Shown here piece by piece: positions 6,800 through 14,010 of a stretch of DNA of 16,577 nt. The notes beneath the pieces were generated by a model that saw nothing but the letters and a program-made list of their open reading frames with translations, was not told the origin of the DNA and did not search any database. This stretch comes from ASMP01 sp041484115 (GTDB lineage Archaea; Nanobdellota; Nanobdellia; Pacearchaeales; GW2011-AR1). Each line of letters opens with the position of its first letter. Position 1 is the stretch's first letter. Both the position numbers and the translations under genes were made by a program. The stretch spans positions 1 through 16,577 of the forward strand of contig JBGPHA010000009.1 in NCBI GenBank assembly GCA_041484115.1, given 5' to 3'.

Positions 6800-7456
6800 C
6801 TAGGCAAAATATTTTTCTATTTCTTGTATATTAGAAGGCATATTTAACTTCTTTTTCTCATTGACTACTATGACAGGAACTTCCGAGCCTGTTATATTGT
6901 ATTTTGCTTCCATCTCATTTACAAGATTGCTGTTCAGATCGAAATCAAAAGAATAAATGACAAGCTCTTTATGTTTGCTAGAAATAACACCTAGAATTTT
7001 TCCTGCTTCGTCACTCTGGGATGCCTTAGATTTGTTATTTGAATAAAAGAAAAGGATAGTATCTACTTTAGGGCTACATTTTTCATTGAATGCCTTCACA
7101 AATTCAAAATGTTCAATTTCTATGAGGGAATAGAATTTTTTCCTTAAAAGCACATTTTGATTCTGTTTTCCTAGTTTTCGTTCAAGATCATCTATTATTG
7201 ATCCCTGGAATCCCAAATCTTGTGAAACTTTCTCAAAAGAAGGTGTATTACACAAAGATGACCCAAAAAAAGAATAATTTAATTTATCCTGAAAAATATC
7301 ATAGCCAACACCAGTCTGAAGATTGGAAATTCTTTGGAATTCAAGGTATGATAACGAATAGCTCAGCGCAAAAACAAGCAGAAAGACAATCGTTGCTATT
7401 ATGACTGCTATAACATACCTTTTCTTACTTAAAAATGCTCTTGGTTTTTGTTCCAT
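6800..7456 (-). CDS. Membrane-anchored thioredoxin-fold-like protein lacking CxxC
   Basis: This 218-residue protein has one N-terminal transmembrane segment (about 14-37) after a basic start (RAFLSKKRY), so the rest is probably extracytoplasmic. Residues about 132-218 look like a thioredoxin fold: a strand DTILFFYS (132-139), a helix SDEAGKILGVISSKH, a strand ELVIYSFDFD, then SEVPVIVVNE (191-200), where the VP step resembles the conserved cis-proline before strand 4. The position where CxxC normally follows the first strand reads NNKSKASQSDE, so the redox pair is missing. Two cysteines (Cys69, Cys127) elsewhere could form a structural disulfide. The fold is an inference from pattern only. TATATAA lies 27 nt upstream of the ATG. 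Confidence 0.6.
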   Translation of the reverse strand: MEQKPRAFLSKKRYVIAVIIATIVFLLVFALSYSLSYLEFQRISNLQTGVGYDIFQDKLNYSFFGSSLCNTPSFEKVSQDLGFQGSIIDDLERKLGKQNQNVLLRKKFYSLIEIEHFEFVKAFNEKCSPKVDTILFFYSNNKSKASQSDEAGKILGVISSKHKELVIYSFDFDLNSNLVNEMEAKYNITGSEVPVIVVNEKKKLNMPSNIQEIEKYFA

Positions 7457-7479
7457 TTTTAAATAGGACTTTCAAAACT

Positions 7480-7486
7480 TATATAA
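7480..7486 (-). promoter_or_regulatory. TATA box for the thioredoxin-fold gene
   Basis: TTATATA/TATATAA is centred 27 nt before the ATG at 7456. It sits in the short gap after the glycosyltransferase gene, so the downstream gene probably has its own leaderless promoter. Confidence 0.45.
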
Positions 7487-7493
7487 TTTTTGT

Positions 7494-8729
7494 TCACCAT
7501 TTTATTGTTTTCTTTGTCAGATAAAAAATAGAAAATATCCACCAAAATCCATACATGATTGCAAATAGCAAAAAGAAAAGAATCCAGTTCAAAAGCATAA
7601 GTGGGGGCTTTCCTATTTTTTTCGATGCATAATATGTATAAAAACCAAGTATACACATAAAAAACAGGGTGAATAATACCGCCGGCATTGTGAAAAACAA
7701 GAACAAAAATCTTTCTATTACATAAAGGTTCAGACTCAGAGCGTTCCCAAAATCAAAATTCACGCTGTTAAAAAACAAAAGATTGTTCTTTACCTCATTT
7801 AATACATTAAAAAAAAGAAAAAGTACTATGATAACTGAAAAAAGTGTGCTAAGGATTGATGTTGGGATAACAAATGCTCCAAGGTCCCCATATTTTCTGC
7901 TTATTATTTTCCTGTATTTCCACAGATTTTTCACTTGCCCAAAATACCAGCGCCTTCTCTGCAACGTTAATTCCTTAAAAGTTGAGGGAGCATTAGTATA
8001 TGCAGGAGCCTCAGGGCAGTTTTCAGTGTGATACCCATTATATTGTATCCTAAGGCTCATCTCCAAATCTTCTGTTATATTATGCTCATCATACCCACCA
8101 TATTTGTCAAAAAATGCTTTTCTGTAAGCAGAAAAGGCCCCTGGCGCAATGTATATTGCTCTAAGTGAAGAGAAGGCTTTCCTTAAAAAAAGCCCAAGTG
8201 CATATTCTGTATACTGTACCCTCTGAACAATCGTCCTGGGATTGGTAGTCACCATTGCGGGAGTCACAGACATAACAGAATCATCCTTAAAAAAACGAAC
8301 CATCTTCTTCATGCTTTCCCTATCGACAGTGGTATCTGCATCCATTGTGAATATTATTTTTCCTGTTGCTTTTTTTATTCCGAAATTAAGTGCTGTCCCT
8401 TTTCCTCCGTTTTCCTTGTGAAAAACTCTTACTCTGCCATTTTCCAATTTTTTTGCAATCTCAAAGGTCTTGTCTTTGCTGCCATCATCAATAACGATTA
8501 CTTCAAAATCAGGATAATTTGATTTTTCCACAGACTTTATTGTTTTTCCTATTGTGTCTTCTTCATTATAAGCTGGAATTATCACAGTAACTTTTACATT
8601 GGAAAGTTCTTTATCTGTGTAAATAAGCTTTTTCTTTTTCTCGCCTGTTATGAAGCTCATAATAAAAAAAGTCGTTGAAATAAGTCCCATATATACAGAA
8701 AGATAAATTATAATAGTTATGAAATCCAT
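7494..8729 (-). CDS. Processive family 2 membrane glycosyltransferase
   Basis: GT2-family transferase (411 aa) resembling cellulose, hyaluronan and poly-N-acetylglucosamine synthases. It probably adds sugars to a surface polysaccharide or lipid from a nucleotide-sugar donor. An N-terminal membrane helix (about 4-27) precedes the GT-A domain: VTVIIPAYNEED (47-58), VIVIDDGSKD (77-86, Asp81/82), the DxD motif MDADT (Asp130, Asp132), ITEDLEMSLR with Asp221 as likely base, and QRRRW (257-261), the QxxRW motif of processive enzymes. Three C-terminal hydrophobic regions (about 285-310, 338-366, 376-403) would form the channel. Its ATG overlaps the scpB stop by one base, so translation is probably coupled. 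Sugar specificity cannot be read from the sequence. Confidence 0.88.
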   Translation of the reverse strand: MDFITIIIYLSVYMGLISTTFFIMSFITGEKKKKLIYTDKELSNVKVTVIIPAYNEEDTIGKTIKSVEKSNYPDFEVIVIDDGSKDKTFEIAKKLENGRVRVFHKENGGKGTALNFGIKKATGKIIFTMDADTTVDRESMKKMVRFFKDDSVMSVTPAMVTTNPRTIVQRVQYTEYALGLFLRKAFSSLRAIYIAPGAFSAYRKAFFDKYGGYDEHNITEDLEMSLRIQYNGYHTENCPEAPAYTNAPSTFKELTLQRRRWYFGQVKNLWKYRKIISRKYGDLGAFVIPTSILSTLFSVIIVLFLFFNVLNEVKNNLLFFNSVNFDFGNALSLNLYVIERFLFLFFTMPAVLFTLFFMCILGFYTYYASKKIGKPPLMLLNWILFFLLFAIMYGFWWIFSIFYLTKKTIKW

Positions 8730-9283
8730 TAGTCCTCACCTATTTTTTCAATAGTTTTTGGCTCTTCAACACCGAAATAGTCATAAAATTCTTGGCTTAG
8801 GGTTAGCTCATGGGTACGGCCATATCTTTTCTTTTTTATCATACCAAGATCAGAAAACTTCTTTATATGATCATAGGCCTTATTCCCTCTTATCTTTATT
8901 ATTACCGATTGTTTTATTGGTTGCTTGAATGCGATGATTGCCAGAGTTTCTTGTTCTGCCTTTGTAAATTCAGAGCTTCCTGTTGCCAGTTTATTTACTA
9001 CTCCAGAGAATTCAGGTTTTATGTCCATTTTCCACATATCGTTTTTTTCAATAATATGAAGTGCAGAATTCCTATCCTCATAAGATTCCTGTAGTTTTTC
9101 AATGAGCTCTCTTATTATTAAAGGATTCATATCAGAAAGCATAATAAGATCCTTCATTCCTAAAAATTTTCCTGAAACAAAAAGGATAGCCTCTATTTTT
9201 CTTGTGGCTTCCCTTTCTTTTCCTTCATCAATCTCATCCTGGGTTTTTCTCGAAATAATTGGTTTTTCAGTTTTTTCATCCAT
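8729..9283 (-). CDS. scpB: Segregation and condensation protein B (ScpB)
   Basis: ScpB (184 aa) is the winged-helix kleisin-associated subunit of SMC-ScpAB condensin, which organises and segregates the chromosome. Family matches are the first winged helix REATRKIEAILFVSGKFL (24-41), the strand ALHIIEKNDMWKMDI, and the second domain EFTKAEQETLAIIAFKQPIK (104-123) with IKIRGNKAYDHIKKFSDLG and the RTHELTLSQEFYDYFG end. Length is typical. Neither scpA nor smc is in the window, whereas scpA usually lies beside scpB. Instead it is fused by a 1-nt overlap to a glycosyltransferase gene. TTTTAAATTT is centred about 27 nt before the ATG, giving its own promoter despite prf1 ending 47 nt upstream. Confidence 0.9.
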   Translation of the reverse strand: MDEKTEKPIISRKTQDEIDEGKEREATRKIEAILFVSGKFLGMKDLIMLSDMNPLIIRELIEKLQESYEDRNSALHIIEKNDMWKMDIKPEFSGVVNKLATGSSEFTKAEQETLAIIAFKQPIKQSVIIKIRGNKAYDHIKKFSDLGMIKKKRYGRTHELTLSQEFYDYFGVEEPKTIEKIGED

Positions 9284-9305
9284 AGTTAAAAGAAACTCAA
9301 AGAAG

Positions 9306-9315
9306 TTTTAAATTT
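9306..9315 (-). promoter_or_regulatory. TATA-like box for scpB-GT2
   Basis: AAATTTAAAA (minus strand) is centred about 27 nt before the scpB ATG at 9283. It would drive the overlapping scpB-glycosyltransferase pair as a leaderless message. Confidence 0.4.
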
Positions 9316-9330
9316 ATTTATATATTCAGT

Positions 9331-10413
9331 CTATCCAATCTTAAATCTTAAAACAGCCCCTATACCAGCCATATTAAAAAACTGCTCTCCTTCAGAAGTT
9401 TCTGTGGAAATTATTTTTATTTTTGAACCTATGTCTTCTGCCATTTTTGACAGCTCATTTATTTTATTCTTTGGGATTTTGGAGCTTAGATATAAAGTGT
9501 CAACAGCACCCATTTCCAAGGCTTTTCTGCTTTCTTTTTCTCCAAGTGCCGCTTTTTCGGGATCTTCCCCAAGGACTCTAAATAAAATTTCCACATCTTT
9601 TTTTTCCTGAAGTCTCTCATGATCTACCAAAAGGCTCTGCGACCTTTCCACCAGTTCGCTCAAACCAGATTCAGAAGAGTCTCCCATATCTATTTTTCCC
9701 ATGACTTTTTGTTGAAGCTGACCTGTTAAATATTCTCCTTCTAAAAACTCGTCTTTTGTTGGTATTGGACCTCCAATTAAAATTCCTTTTAATTTAGGCA
9801 TGCCAAGGAAAATTTTTTTCATGTCGTCTGCAATCCTCTTGTAGAATTCCTTAGTCAGTCCTTCTGTTATTCTATGAAATCTCTGGCTGCTCTGTCCTCC
9901 TGCTCTTACTTTTGAAGGAATGCCAGAAGTCATTTTCTGCAAAACCTCTATTCCTTTTCCCTCTAACAATCCTATCGTTGCTTCTTTTCTATCCATCACA
10001 AGCAAGCCGAAAACTTCGGTAACTTCAAGCATTTCCTTTAAAGGATCAAGAATAAATTCTTTATCACAACGGTACATCCTTGTCTTGAGAGGGGTCATAG
10101 GTTCCACAGCCCAAAGTTTAAGATCATCTTGGCCTTCAACCTTAGAAATATTTCCAGAAAAAATTGCAAGTCCGTTTTCTGGTGTTTTCTTGTATTCTTT
10201 GAGCTGCCTTGTTATTTTGTCTAGAGCATTTCCGACATTTTTTCTCGTTCCTGCTGATTTGATATTTTTAGCTGTAGACTTTTCTGCTTCTAACTGGTCG
10301 GCAACAGTGTAAATATTCTGCCCAGCAGGAATGTATACTGTTATCAGCTCTGTGGCTCTTGCTTTGTACTTCTCCAATTGTTCAACAAGCTCTATTAATT
10401 CCTGTTTGTTCAT
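9331..10413 (-). CDS. prf1: Peptide chain release factor aRF1 lacking the C-domain minidomain
   Basis: Archaeal class 1 release factor that recognises all three stop codons and triggers peptide release. The codon-recognition domain has STAKNIKS (46-53, NIKS at 50-53) and YRCDKEF (114-120), the YxCxxxF motif. The middle domain carries GGQ (172-174) in RAGGQSSQRFH. The C-domain is recognisable from ALEMGAVDTLYLSS through IKIISTETSEGEQF to the end. At 360 residues it is about 50 shorter than usual aRF1. The deficit maps to the stretch after DTLYLSSK, where other family members carry a zinc-ribbon-like minidomain with CxxC pairs; here SSKIPKNKINELSKMAED runs straight on. It starts 1 nt after the valS stop. 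Confidence 0.94.
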   Translation of the reverse strand: MNKQELIELVEQLEKYKARATELITVYIPAGQNIYTVADQLEAEKSTAKNIKSAGTRKNVGNALDKITRQLKEYKKTPENGLAIFSGNISKVEGQDDLKLWAVEPMTPLKTRMYRCDKEFILDPLKEMLEVTEVFGLLVMDRKEATIGLLEGKGIEVLQKMTSGIPSKVRAGGQSSQRFHRITEGLTKEFYKRIADDMKKIFLGMPKLKGILIGGPIPTKDEFLEGEYLTGQLQQKVMGKIDMGDSSESGLSELVERSQSLLVDHERLQEKKDVEILFRVLGEDPEKAALGEKESRKALEMGAVDTLYLSSKIPKNKINELSKMAEDIGSKIKIISTETSEGEQFFNMAGIGAVLRFKIG

Positions 10414-10414
10414 T

Positions 10415-12778
10415 TTAAATAAATTCGACCTTGAATTCTCCCTCTTTTATTTCTTTTGCATTTGCAACATGTTTCAGGTCTTCAAGTAGCTCCTTTAAAG
10501 CACTATATGTTTTCTCATCTAAACTCAAAATTATCTCGGAGTTCATTGGTTTTTTATTCTCTGTTTTCTGACTTCTAATCTTAGAAATTAGATCTTTTAA
10601 TAAAAACCACTCATTTGCAAATCTAATAAATTTTGCAGTTATTTTCCTATCAAGCCACTGTCTCTTTTCATTCCATCCTGGCCATTCAGAAATATGGATA
10701 CTTTTATCTTTTTCATTTTTTCTAAAATATTCTTGATAAATCTGCTCAGTAATAAATGGCATTATAGGGGATATAAGTTTTAAAATTGTTAAAAGAGATT
10801 GATAAAGTGTATAAAATGCGGATTCTTTTTGCTGTTTATTCCCATTGTATACACGCCATTTCACAATCTCTAAATAATTATCACAGAATTCCCAAAAAAA
10901 TTCTTCTGCATTAAACTTAGCCTTTGAGTAATCATATTCTTCAAAGCGACTTGTAGTGGTATAAATAACTCTGTTTAATTCATTCAAAAACAATTCATCA
11001 ATCTTCTCTAGCTTCTTTGGCTTCTTTCCATCATAATCTTTCATATTCATGAAAACAAAATTTGAAGCATTTAGAAGCTTTGTAACAAGTTTTTTCCCTG
11101 CAAGTATGTCTTTTTCCGAATATTCCAAATCCTCTCCAAGTTTTGAGCCTGCTGCCCAGAACCTCAAAGCATCTGCGCCATACTTATCCATGACTTCTTT
11201 AGGATTTATGACATTCCCTTTTGATTTTGACATCTTTTCTCCTTTAAGCGTTACAAATCCTGAAATCATAATATTTTCCCAAGGCAGTTTTTTTTCATGA
11301 TATAATGATTTAACGATTGTGTAAAAGGCCCAGGTTCTTATTATATCATGGGCTTGGGGTCTTAAAGAATATGGAATTTTTATTTTGTTATCAACTAAAG
11401 AAGATGCTATCTGAGGGGTCAAAGAAGAAGTAGCCCAGGTATCAAGAACCTTGGATTCTCCAATTGTTTCCCCATCACATTTTTTGCATTTCTTTTTTAC
11501 CTGTGTTGGATCAATTGGAAGTTCCCTCTCTTCTGCGAGAATAATTTCTCCGCATTCCTTACACTTCCAAATCGGAATTGGAACTCCAAAATGCCTGTTT
11601 CGGGAAATTATCCAATCCCATTCTAAACCATTAATCCAGTTTTCGTATCTTTTTTTCATATGCTCAGGGTGCCATTTTATCTTTTTTCCTTGAGCAATCA
11701 ACTCCTTTTTTTTATCCAGAATTTTCACGAACCATTGCTCTGTAGGAAGAAATTCTATTTCTGTTCCACATTTGTCATGAACATTAACAGTATGGATTAT
11801 TTGCTTTTGGCTGATAATCAGACCTGCATTTTTCAGGTCTTCTAAAGTTTTTTTCCTCGCTTCTTTTATTTTCAAGCCTTTGTATTTTCCTGTTGTCAGC
11901 CTCCCCTGTTTATCAAAAATAATCACTGGAATTAACTTATGTCTTACAACAGCATCAACATCATGCTTATCCCCATAAGAGCAAACCATCATAGCGCCTG
12001 TTCCTTTTTCAGGATCTGCAGAATCATCAAAGATGATTGGAACTTCAAAGTTGAAAATAGGGACTTTTGCATTTTTTCCCTTCAGATGACTGTATCTGTC
12101 ATCTTTTGGATTGACAAAAATTGCTACACATGCTCCTATAAGTTCTGGTCTTGTCGTTGCTATAGGTAACTCTCTGCCATCTGCATGAAATTTAATGACA
12201 TAAAAAGTGCTGGGAATTTCCCTGTCTTCCAGTTCTGCCTGAGCTATTGCTGTCTCGCATTCAGGGCACCAAATTGTTGGAAATTCCTTCATATAAATTT
12301 TTCCTAATCTGAATAAGTCCAGGAAAGATCTCTGTGAAATTTTTCTGGAATTTTCATCAATTGTTGAGTAATAGATACCGTAATCAGCGCTTATTCCAAG
12401 GTTTTTCCATTGCTGGACAAAATCTGGCGTGATCCTTTTCAATGTTTTCAGGCAGAGTCCTATAAATTCAGATCTTGACATATCTTTGCTCTTGACATTA
12501 TTGAGTTTTTCTACAAGTCTTTCTGTTGGCAATCCATTGTCGTCTGTTCCAAAAGGATAGAAAACCTTTCCATGATGCATCCTCCTAAAACGAGCTATAA
12601 AATCCTGTTGTGAATAAGAAAATGCATGTCCGATATGCATGTCTCCTGAAAGAGTTGGAGGCGGTGTATCTATACTATAAACGGTTCCCTTATTTTTACT
12701 GTCAAACTTATAAATTTTTTCTTTTTCCCAAAAATTTAGTATTTTTTTCTCATCTTTCTTCGGGTTGTAAGGCTCCAT
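10415..12778 (-). CDS. valS: Valyl-tRNA synthetase, archaeal type
   Basis: Class I aminoacyl-tRNA synthetase (787 aa) charging tRNA-Val. HIGH is at 48-51 (in SGDMHIGHAFSY) and KMSKS at 515-519. FGTDDNGLPTERLVEK (76-91) corresponds to the ValRS-type WDDNGLPTE region. The CP1 editing domain shows ATTRPELIGACVAIFV (207-222) and the HDVDAV motif (272-277). Zinc sites are WCPEC (170-174) and Cys406/409 with Cys431/434. The anticodon-binding domain ends the protein, and the bacterial C-terminal coiled coil is absent, as expected for archaea. It is the first gene of a valS-prf1 pair separated by 1 nt. The start ATG is 25 nt from a symmetric TATA box shared with secG. Confidence 0.95.
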   Translation of the reverse strand: MEPYNPKKDEKKILNFWEKEKIYKFDSKNKGTVYSIDTPPPTLSGDMHIGHAFSYSQQDFIARFRRMHHGKVFYPFGTDDNGLPTERLVEKLNNVKSKDMSRSEFIGLCLKTLKRITPDFVQQWKNLGISADYGIYYSTIDENSRKISQRSFLDLFRLGKIYMKEFPTIWCPECETAIAQAELEDREIPSTFYVIKFHADGRELPIATTRPELIGACVAIFVNPKDDRYSHLKGKNAKVPIFNFEVPIIFDDSADPEKGTGAMMVCSYGDKHDVDAVVRHKLIPVIIFDKQGRLTTGKYKGLKIKEARKKTLEDLKNAGLIISQKQIIHTVNVHDKCGTEIEFLPTEQWFVKILDKKKELIAQGKKIKWHPEHMKKRYENWINGLEWDWIISRNRHFGVPIPIWKCKECGEIILAEERELPIDPTQVKKKCKKCDGETIGESKVLDTWATSSLTPQIASSLVDNKIKIPYSLRPQAHDIIRTWAFYTIVKSLYHEKKLPWENIMISGFVTLKGEKMSKSKGNVINPKEVMDKYGADALRFWAAGSKLGEDLEYSEKDILAGKKLVTKLLNASNFVFMNMKDYDGKKPKKLEKIDELFLNELNRVIYTTTSRFEEYDYSKAKFNAEEFFWEFCDNYLEIVKWRVYNGNKQQKESAFYTLYQSLLTILKLISPIMPFITEQIYQEYFRKNEKDKSIHISEWPGWNEKRQWLDRKITAKFIRFANEWFLLKDLISKIRSQKTENKKPMNSEIILSLDEKTYSALKELLEDLKHVANAKEIKEGEFKVEFI

Positions 12779-12799
12779 AGATATCTCTAATACAACAAC

Positions 12800-12807
12800 T
12801 TTTAAAA
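12800..12807. promoter_or_regulatory. Symmetric TATA box between divergent valS and secG
   Basis: The self-complementary octamer TTTTAAAA is centred at 12803.5. The first base of the valS ATG (12778, minus) is 25.5 nt away and that of the secG ATG (12830, plus) is 26.5 nt away. Both distances fit leaderless starts, so one TBP site could serve both directions. No second comparable box is seen in the 51-nt spacer. Confidence 0.55.
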
Positions 12808-12829
12808 ACTATTTGAATTTATCTAGGGA

Positions 12830-12988
12830 ATGGCAGACAATAAGATACACATGCCTTCAGGATATGGCGGATTGATGAGGTTTGAAGAAGAATATGAATC
12901 AAAAATCATGCTTAAACCAACACATGTTATAGCTTTTGTCATATTAATCCTTGCTTTCAGAATCTTTTTGGGAGCTTTCTTAAAATAA
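12830..12988 (+). CDS. secG: Preprotein translocase subunit SecG (Sec61-beta)
   Basis: A 52-codon gene encoding the small tail-anchored beta subunit of the archaeal SecYEbeta translocon, homologous to eukaryotic Sec61-beta. The N-terminal cytoplasmic part has MPSGYGGLMRFEEEYES (8-24), matching the archaeal family pattern of a small-residue segment followed by GLIRYFDEE-like sequence. LKPTHVI leads into a single hydrophobic helix (about 32-51, VIAFVILILAFRIFLGAFL) that ends the protein. Length is normal for the family. The ATG is 26-27 nt from the shared TATA box. nac begins 1 nt after the stop, so the two genes, both acting at the ribosome exit and translocon, are probably cotranscribed. Confidence 0.85.
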   Translation: MADNKIHMPSGYGGLMRFEEEYESKIMLKPTHVIAFVILILAFRIFLGAFLK

Positions 12989-12989
12989 A

Positions 12990-13325
12990 ATGTTTGGACT
13001 AGGCGGCGGTTTGGATCCAAAGAAAATGCAGGCTATGATGAAACAGCTTGGCATGTCGCAGGAAGAAATAGATGCCTCAAGAGTAATAATCGAAAAAGAA
13101 AACGGCAGGATTGTTATAGAAAATCCTTCTGTTTCTAGGATTTCAATGCATGGACAGGAGAGTTTCCAGATTTCCGGAGAAGTAAGGGAAGAATCTGAAT
13201 TGGCTATTTCTGAAGAAGATGTAAGGACTATTATGGAAAAAACAGGTGCCAAAGAAAAAGAGGCAAGAAAGGCGTTGGAAGAAACCAAAGATCTTGCAGA
13301 AGCAATTCTACAACTCAGTTCTTAA
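12990..13325 (+). CDS. nac: Nascent polypeptide-associated complex protein (archaeal NAC)
   Basis: Archaeal NAC (111 aa), homologous to the eukaryotic alpha subunit. It forms homodimers that bind nascent chains at the ribosome exit. The glycine-rich start MFGLGGGLDPKKMQAMMKQL and GMSQEEIDASRVIIE (21-35) are typical of the family. The NAC barrel spans about 30-65 (including RIVIENPSVSRISMHGQESF), and a C-terminal UBA domain spans about 74-109 (SEEDVRTIMEKTGAKEKEAR, then ALEETKDLAEAILQL). It follows secG by a single base and has no promoter of its own, so it belongs to a secG-nac operon. Confidence 0.93.
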   Translation: MFGLGGGLDPKKMQAMMKQLGMSQEEIDASRVIIEKENGRIVIENPSVSRISMHGQESFQISGEVREESELAISEEDVRTIMEKTGAKEKEARKALEETKDLAEAILQLSS

Positions 13326-13350
13326 AAATATATCATTGATTACCAACAAT

Positions 13351-13358
13351 TATATTAA
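13351..13358 (+). promoter_or_regulatory. TATA-like box for the operon leading to minD
   Basis: TATATTAA is centred about 25 nt before the ATG at 13380, in the 54-nt gap after nac. It probably drives the first of the two related unknown genes as a leaderless message. Confidence 0.45.
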
Positions 13359-13379
13359 TTCTGAAATGTATTTATAGAT

Positions 13380-13850
13380 ATGGAGAAATTCCTTGAGAAT
13401 ATTCAAGAAGCTGAAAAAAATATTAGAACTCTTGACCATATAATCTATGTCACTTTTCCTTTGATAAAGGATAAAAGGCTTCTTCTAAAAGTCGTACAGG
13501 AAATAAAAGGAGTAATAACAAATTGCATAACTTCTATTCTTCAGTATGAATACCTCTACAAGAGGGTGGGTCTTTACAAAGATTCAAAGGAGAATTTTAA
13601 AACCTTTACAGAAAAATGTGCTCCAAGATATGACATAAACAAAAACGAGATAAAACTCTTTATGGAACTATTTGATTTTGTGGAAAAACATAAAGAAAGC
13701 CCTTTTGAATTTGTAAAAGACGAAAAAATAGTCATACTCTCTGAAAACTCAAAACCAACAATTCTAAGCCTTGAAAAGGCTAAGGAGTTTCTTATTCTAT
13801 CAAAAGATATCCTAAGAAAAACCAAAGAGGGAATGAAATATGATTTTTAA
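13380..13850 (+). CDS. Unknown helical protein, first of two related genes before minD
   Basis: I do not recognise this 156-residue soluble protein as a named family. It appears mostly helical: an N-terminal amphipathic helix, then LDHIIYVTFPLIKDKRLL (18-35), long helices to about residue 60, a helix around KLFMELFDFVEKHK, a beta pair near EKIVILSENS, and a C-terminal helix SLEKAKEFLILSKDIL. By eye the order and motifs match the protein encoded at 14011-14451 (DHxxYV near the N-terminus; a strand then a SLEK/NLDK helix near the C-terminus), so the two are probably divergent paralogues. The shared layout and placement upstream of minD suggest a joint function, but none can be named. Confidence 0.75.
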   Translation: MEKFLENIQEAEKNIRTLDHIIYVTFPLIKDKRLLLKVVQEIKGVITNCITSILQYEYLYKRVGLYKDSKENFKTFTEKCAPRYDINKNEIKLFMELFDFVEKHKESPFEFVKDEKIVILSENSKPTILSLEKAKEFLILSKDILRKTKEGMKYDF

Positions 13851-13929
13851 GAAAAAAGTAATGGACAGTCAGGGGAAAGCAATCATCGATATGTCGTCGA
13901 TTTTGAAGAAAGATATAAAAAGTCCATAA
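13840..13929 (+). CDS. Possible 29-residue microprotein between the paralogues
   Basis: An ATG at 13840 overlaps the last 11 nt of the preceding gene and opens a 29-codon frame ending at TAA 13927-13929. The peptide starts MIFKKKVMDSQGKAIIDM and ends KKDIKSP. It has a protein-like mix of basic and hydrophobic residues but is too short to judge from sequence. The frame of the preceding gene also stays open for 50 codons beyond its stop (to 14001), so a frameshifted remnant is an alternative. Function is unknown. Confidence 0.3.
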   Translation: MIFKKKVMDSQGKAIIDMSSILKKDIKSP

Positions 13930-14010
13930 CCATTGTAATTTATGCTTCTAAAGGGGTAAAAGAAAGAGTGAAGAATAAGAAAAAAGAGAAAGATAAAGGG
14001 TAAAGGAAGA

